Shown: one piece after another, positions 59,893-64,000 of the stretch
How the letters are laid out: every line of letters begins with the position of its first letter
Position numbering within the stretch: position 1 is the first letter of the stretch
NCBI RefSeq assembly: GCF_004341505.2
Contig: NZ_SLYP02000001.1
Location: 3,310,501-3,374,500 of the forward strand
Reading direction: 5' to 3'
DNA from: Sphingomonas sp. JUb134
Lineage (GTDB): Bacteria; Pseudomonadota; Alphaproteobacteria; Sphingomonadales; Sphingomonadaceae
DNA: 64,000 nucleotides
Notes under the pieces: model-generated
What the model was told of the DNA's origin: nothing
Database searches by the model: none
What the model saw: only the letters and a program-made list of their open reading frames with translations
Made by a program: the position numbers and the translations under genes

Positions 59893-59975
59893 GGGGGCCA
59901 CCCTCACTCTAATTCCGTTCAAGCATGTTCTTTAACGTTGCGCCCTCATCAAGCGTCAAAAAGGAAGCCGGAGCA

Positions 59976-60857
59976 CTATCCTTCGCAGTAGTCCTTTAGC
60001 CCAGGCAGTGACCGCCAGAATAAGTATGCGGATTCGAGGGCGTCACCTCCAAGGAAAGTGGGAGGAGGAATGGCCGTACGTTGAGCAAGGGGGGTTGCTC
60101 GCACCGCGCGCTCGTAGCACTTTCGAGCGATCTGGAGAGCGAGTTTTCCCCTAAGCCAACGGAGCATCTCTTCAGGTTTGAAAGATCTAGCTCTTTTCAA
60201 GAGATCGACACGCGAGATCGGCTTTGTGATTTTAAGCGTTTTGACAGCCGTTTCCAACACACCCGTGCGACGGGGACTCTCGCGATTAGTGAGGTCGAAG
60301 AGTTTGTCGATACCAACATCGTCAAATTGAGGATGCTCACCGTTCGATCGAATCTCACACATGAACGCGCAATAGGGCCTAATGTCCTTCGCCATACTTC
60401 GAAAAAGTTGCCAGTAACGATCGACAAACGCGCGCCGATGCCCCGGCGTAAGCTGCCCCGTGGAGAACTTCGCAACATTATATTCTACAAAGTCAGGATT
60501 AACCAAGTAGGACTCGATGCTGTACCATTCAGTTTTCCAGACTCCTGGATGAACAAACCCTAGGTAATCGTCGAAGTCTTTATCGCAAAGGTATCTAAAT
60601 AGCGGCGGATTAACCCAGCTGTACTCCTCAACGGCTTTTTTGAACTTTAGGAGACACGGCTTGCCCCCGCAATCGAGCAGGCGAATCTCGGGTCCGCCTA
60701 ACGCCGATTTTAGGAAGTCATAATAGAATGCTCTGTCCGCCACCCCCTCAATGGCTATAAGATAATCCCATTCCTCATAGCCCGACGTGAGTATTTCCAA
60801 AAGCAAGCCATTTGTATTACTCTGCTCGGCGAGCAAATCTTCAACATAATCAGTCAT
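59976..60857 (-). CDS. DUF4435 TOPRIM-like protein (AriB-like)
   Basis: A 293-residue protein. The start LIAIEGVADRAFYYDFLK has the TOPRIM-type glutamate (E37), and YLCDKDFDDYLG provides the DxD pair (D92, D94), followed by WYSIESYLVNPDFVEY, a combination typical of DUF4435. In PARIS anti-phage systems this protein (AriB) is a nuclease effector held inactive by the ATPase AriA. The gene overlaps the ATPase gene by 8 bp and shares its AT-rich composition, unlike the flanking core genes. Assignment to PARIS is inferred from domain pairing. It appears intact. Confidence 0.72.
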   Translation of the reverse strand: MTDYVEDLLAEQSNTNGLLLEILTSGYEEWDYLIAIEGVADRAFYYDFLKSALGGPEIRLLDCGGKPCLLKFKKAVEEYSWVNPPLFRYLCDKDFDDYLGFVHPGVWKTEWYSIESYLVNPDFVEYNVAKFSTGQLTPGHRRAFVDRYWQLFRSMAKDIRPYCAFMCEIRSNGEHPQFDDVGIDKLFDLTNRESPRRTGVLETAVKTLKITKPISRVDLLKRARSFKPEEMLRWLRGKLALQIARKCYERAVRATPLAQRTAIPPPTFLGGDALESAYLFWRSLPGLKDYCEG

Positions 60858-61885
60858 CGGCAGCCACTCGCAGACGCCTCACATCGACAACACTGCTTCT
60901 AAGGTTATTATCAAATACAAAGGGGCTATGAGTGACTGACACAATGTGTGCGCAACTTTCAGTGCGAATCAAATCCGGAAGAAATCTCTTCTGCCAAGGC
61001 ACTGACAAAGATAGTTCCGGCTCGTCGATCATAAGGATGAAATCGCGTTGCCCGGAGAGTAGAAGATAGGCAAATATCGAAACTATTTGTTTTTCGCCCG
61101 AGGATAGTTTGTCCAAGGGGACATCCATATCGTCGTCTGCATAACTCCTGATAACTATTTGATGGCCGTTAAGCAACGCCCGCTTGCCGGGCTTGAGATA
61201 GCTGCTGACTAGATCTACAAACAAGCGAAGCGGATGCTCACGATCTTTTACTAGCATGTGGGCAGCGAGTAGTTTTTCAACAAACATGCCAAGAAATCTG
61301 GATTCAGCCGTTGGCTGTCCACTCTGACGCTTTCTCAAATCGTCAATTCTTTTACGAAAGCTCTCCCTATCAGCAGAAGTGAAAAGCTTATCGTCCAAGC
61401 TATTTTTGAATTCTTCGAAGTCGTCGTCTGGCATTCTTCTCAAATTTGAAAGAGAGTACTTTTTTATTTTTCCAGTCACGATATCGCGAATGTACTCCTG
61501 CGACGCAGTCTCAGAAGCCAACCTTCTGTAGTCGCGAATGTCCGACGTGTAGCCGTCAACGATCTGCTGAATGTCACCCATGCCGAAACCGGCGATCTCT
61601 TTGAAACCAGCCCCGGCGCGAGGTGCCATATGCCCTTCTTCAATCCGAGTCCGGATCCGGCTTTCTATGTCTGGAAATATAGATTTGATGTCTTTTTCAA
61701 TGCGACGGTACGTTGGCAGGTATAATATCTCGCCAAGGTTTAATGCCGTTACCTCCGCGTCTATTTCATAAGCTCTTCTTGTAAACCCCAGCTCGGTTTG
61801 CACGTAGCGGCGAAAACTCGCCAGCTGATCGACGGCAAAGCCACTGATAGAGGAGAGGCGCTCACGCTCCTCTCGCGTCAATGAG
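60850..61885 (-). pseudogene. ABC/AAA-type ATPase (AriA-like), 5'-truncated by an IS66 element
   Basis: About 343 residues remain. The C-terminal ATPase half is intact: signature LSSGEKQ at 259-265, Walker B FILMIDEPE at 281-289 and the switch His in VTHSPF (H318). The N-terminal Walker A (GxxGxGKS), which must lie in the first part of such proteins, is missing. The native sequence stops at 61885, where the IS66 terminus starts; upstream codons are IS sequence and reach a stop at 61912-61914. A TTG at 61881 could start a residual ORF, but it would be ATPase-dead. Length comparison suggests roughly 100 residues are lost. Confidence 0.75.
61878..61885. repeat. Predicted 8-bp target-site duplication of the IS66 insertion
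   Basis: TCAATGAG immediately flanks the GTAAGCG terminus. IS66-family elements make 8-bp duplications, so the same octamer should occur beyond the far, unseen end of the element. Confidence 0.45.
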
Positions 61886-61911
61886 GTAAGCGTGGCCGGT
61901 AGGCCGCCTTG

Positions 61912-62514
61912 TTATTGCGGCCGGCTCTTCTGGTAGGCGAGCTTGCCAGCATGGCGGCGGATGGCGATGGCGGCGACGGCGCGCCGGGTGAAGCGTTCGT
62001 CGATGTCGTCAGGGTTGTAAGGGCCGCCATACCAGTTGCGCAGTCGGTCGTGTTCCTCGTGAGTGGGGTCGCCCATGGCGTCGAGGAACATCTCGTATCC
62101 GGGCAAGCCACCGACATCCTCGGGTGGACAGCGCCGTTCGCCGGCGACGAAGCGCGGGTATTTGACGTCAGGCTCGCCGGGGCCGACCGTTTCCACGGTG
62201 ATGGTGTGCCGCCAGTCGTCGCCCATGTCGTAGGTGTAGACGAGTTCTTTCATGCCCCGGTCGAGGAGGGCGGCGAGCTTCACGTTCTTGGCGGCCGCCA
62301 TGCCGCTTTCCGACCACATCGGGTCCGGCACGCCGTAGCGGTGGTCGCCGGCCTCGAAGTGCCAGAGATGACAGTTCTCCCAGCCCATCGCAGCCTGGAC
62401 GACATCGTGGAGCATCTTGAGGCTGGCGGTGACCGGCACGTCGACCCGGCGCCAGATGGCGGGTTCGATGTTGTCCAGGACGAGGTGCAGGCGGGCAACG
62501 GTTTCGGCGCTCAT
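61912..62514 (-). CDS. Plasmid pRiA4b ORF-3 family protein (IS66 passenger)
   Basis: A 200-residue protein with the family hallmarks LHLVLDNIEPAIWRRVDVP near the start and YTYDMGDDWRHTITVE in the middle, ending with a basic tail. The function of the family is unknown. Its ATG overlaps the tnpC stop (ATGA) and its own stop is 26 bp from the IS terminus, so it is carried inside the element and probably translated together with tnpC. Confidence 0.85.
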   Translation of the reverse strand: MSAETVARLHLVLDNIEPAIWRRVDVPVTASLKMLHDVVQAAMGWENCHLWHFEAGDHRYGVPDPMWSESGMAAAKNVKLAALLDRGMKELVYTYDMGDDWRHTITVETVGPGEPDVKYPRFVAGERRCPPEDVGGLPGYEMFLDAMGDPTHEEHDRLRNWYGGPYNPDDIDERFTRRAVAAIAIRRHAGKLAYQKSRPQ

Positions 62515-64000
62515 GCCGCCAGCCTGGCAGGTTCGCGAGCCCAGTTCCACGGCATGAGCTCGTCCCAGCGGCTGGCGGGCCAGTCGTCGGCGACCCTGGC
62601 GATGACGTCGGCGATGTACGCCTGCGGGTCAACGCTGTTGGCCTTGCAGGTCTGGATGACGGTGTAGATCGCGGCGGCACGCTCGCCGCCCGCCCTGGAG
62701 CCGGCGAACAGCCAGTTGCGGCGACCAACGGCGACGCCGCGCAGGGCACGCTCGGCGATGTTGTTGTCGATCTCCAGGCGGCCGTCGTCGAGGAAGCGGC
62801 ACAGTGCCGGCCAGCGTTTGGTGCCATAGGCGATGGCCTTGGCCATATCGGACTTGGGCGACAGGCGACGAAGGGCAGCGTCGAGCACCTCGCGCAAGGC
62901 GCCGACCAACGGCTTGGTTCGGTCCTGTCGCACTCGGTGCCGGACATCCGGTGGCTGGTCGCGCACCTCGGCTTCGACGGCATAGAGCGCGCCGAAGCGC
63001 TGGAGGATGTCGGTGGTCAGCGGCGTGGGGATGCGCTCGTGCAGGTCGAACACCTTGCGCCGGTAATGCGCCCAGCACGCTACCTCGGTGACACCGCTGC
63101 GGTACAGCCCGTCATAACCGGCATAGGCATCGGCCTGGAGGAAGCCGCGGAAGCCGGCGAGATGCGTCTGCGGGTGCGCGGCGGTCCGGTCGGGTGTGAA
63201 GCGATACCAGGTCGCGGGCGGCGCCGTGCTGCCGGACGCGCGGTCATCGGCCGCGTATACCCACAGCCGCCCGGTCGCGGTCTTGCCTCGGCCCGGGTCG
63301 AGCACCGGCACCGGCGTGTCGTCCGCATGGATCTTGTCTGCGGTCAAGACAGCATCACGGATACGGCTGACGACCGGGTCGAGCAGGACTGCGGCCTGCC
63401 CGGTCCAGCCGGCAAGGGTGGAGCGGTCGATGTCGAGGCCCTGCGCCGCCATCATCTCGGCCTGACGATAGAGCGGCAGATGGTGGTCGAACTTGGAAAC
63501 GACGACATGCGCCAGCGTGGCGAAGGTCGCCTTGCCCCGCGCCACGGCGCTGACCGGCGCGGGTGCCTGCACGATTTTCTCGCAAGCCCGGCAGCTATAT
63601 TTGGGGCGAACGTTGCGCACGACCCGCCAGTGGACCGGCATGACGTCGAGCATCTCGTGCGTATCCACGCCCAAGCGACGCAACATGCCGCCACAGTCCG
63701 GGCAGGTGCAGGCACCAGATGCCGGCTCATGGACTACTTCCTCGCGCGGCAAGTGGTCCGGCAGGCTGCGGACCGGTGCCGGTCGCGGCGCTACTTCGGG
63801 TGCCGCAGTCTCGACTGCGGAAACATCGCGCTCGGTTTCCAGCTCTTCCAGTGCCAGTTCGAGCTGCTCGACCTCGCGGCCCAGCTTCTCGGATGAGGCG
63901 CCGAACTGCATCCGCCGCAGCCAGGCAATCTGCCCGCGCAGGGTGTCGATGAGCAGGTCGCGGGCGACGAGCGCGGCATTGGCCCGGGCGAGCGAAGCCT
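62511..64000 (-). CDS. tnpC: IS66 family transposase TnpC, 5' end beyond the window
   Basis: The frame is open to the window edge, so at least 496 residues are seen. The N-terminal part is a leucine-zipper-like helix (LLIDTLRGQIAWLRRMQFGA), then a zinc-ribbon region (CTCPDCGGML, SCRACEKIV) and the DDE catalytic core: IHADDTPVPVLDPG, LQADAYAGYDGL and DNNIAERALRGVAVGRRNWL, followed by an IS66 C-terminal domain. No frameshift or internal stop is visible, so the transposase may be active. Confidence 0.93.
   Translation of the reverse strand, partial: ASLARANAALVARDLLIDTLRGQIAWLRRMQFGASSEKLGREVEQLELALEELETERDVSAVETAAPEVAPRPAPVRSLPDHLPREEVVHEPASGACTCPDCGGMLRRLGVDTHEMLDVMPVHWRVVRNVRPKYSCRACEKIVQAPAPVSAVARGKATFATLAHVVVSKFDHHLPLYRQAEMMAAQGLDIDRSTLAGWTGQAAVLLDPVVSRIRDAVLTADKIHADDTPVPVLDPGRGKTATGRLWVYAADDRASGSTAPPATWYRFTPDRTAAHPQTHLAGFRGFLQADAYAGYDGLYRSGVTEVACWAHYRRKVFDLHERIPTPLTTDILQRFGALYAVEAEVRDQPPDVRHRVRQDRTKPLVGALREVLDAALRRLSPKSDMAKAIAYGTKRWPALCRFLDDGRLEIDNNIAERALRGVAVGRRNWLFAGSRAGGERAAAIYTVIQTCKANSVDPQAYIADVIARVADDWPASRWDELMPWNWAREPARLAA

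Larger units (their letters stand above)
61886..64000 (-). mobile_element. IS66-family insertion sequence, partial (one end and 3' genes)
   Basis: It begins with GTAAGCGTGGCCGGTAGG at 61886; IS66 ends start with GTAA and often GTAAGCG. Reading inwards from this end come a pRiA4b ORF-3-like passenger gene and tnpC, which is still open at the window edge. tnpA, tnpB and the other terminus lie outside. The element interrupts the ATPase gene of the defence-like cassette. Confidence 0.85.

Noticed and set aside
61882..64000. Missing Walker A half of the ATPase hidden upstream in another frame
   Set aside because: Looked for GxxGxGKS-type coding and found only IS66 sequence (terminus, passenger gene, tnpC); the missing part must lie outside the window.

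Overview
The window looks like a chromosomal segment of a high-GC alphaproteobacterium, most likely a sphingomonad (Sphingomonas or a close relative). This rests on several features taken together: a large TonB-dependent receptor, a methionine synthase split into two genes, a plant/alphaproteobacterial-type glutamate-cysteine ligase, a PhaR/PhaC/PhaA polyhydroxyalkanoate locus, an MEP-pathway ispG, and dispersed palindromes of the GTCATCCCGGCC type. No rRNA, tRNA or CRISPR array was seen. About 56 genes are supported, on both strands and densely packed.

1-13.4 kb: secreted aspartyl protease, a HEAT-like protein coupled to a tiny membrane protein, an exported methyltransferase-like protein, the divergent phaR / phaC-like and phaA genes, a TonB-dependent receptor followed by a strong terminator and a prolyl-4-hydroxylase-type 2OG-Fe(II) oxygenase, alanine racemase and an MFS exporter. 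13.6-19.5 kb: a methionine operon on the minus strand, led by an ArsR-methyltransferase fusion regulator that is translationally coupled to metF and followed by metH in two pieces. A palindromic operator candidate sits just in front of the regulator. 19.6-27.1 kb: small lipoproteins, an aldo/keto reductase, a GAF-GGDEF cyclase, several hypotheticals, an EAL phosphodiesterase with a tail-anchored small protein, and an ScfR/RamB-like regulator. 27.5-46.2 kb: housekeeping and metabolism (maeB, mutS, an inositol-phosphatase-family gene, pmbA, ubiA, rsmE, gshA, ppa, an M61 peptidase, an ICMT-like methyltransferase) and two more membrane GGDEF proteins. 46.4-59.9 kb: GNAT, DMT exporter, ispG, isoaspartyl peptidase, TonB, S1/P1 nuclease, L,D-transpeptidase, a GT-C glycosyltransferase, dnaJ, dnaK with a heat-shock-type promoter, and a PCuAC copper chaperone.

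59.9-64.0 kb is the accessory end. A visibly AT-richer two-gene cassette encodes an ABC/AAA-type ATPase and a DUF4435 TOPRIM-like protein, an arrangement like the anti-phage PARIS system (AriA-AriB). The ATPase has lost its N-terminal Walker A part exactly where an IS66-family element begins (GTAAGCG... terminus at 61886). The element carries tnpC and a pRiA4b ORF-3-like passenger gene and runs off the window. The defence cassette therefore looks broken by transposition.

Non-coding structure is notable. REP-like hairpins (core GCTCCTGC-loop-GCAGGAGC) and a 143-bp repeat present twice (about 91% identical by eye count) sit mostly between convergent genes. A separate inverted repeat of about 125 bp separates the two metH halves. 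A structured stretch ending in a perfect terminator (27195-27338) may be a small RNA.
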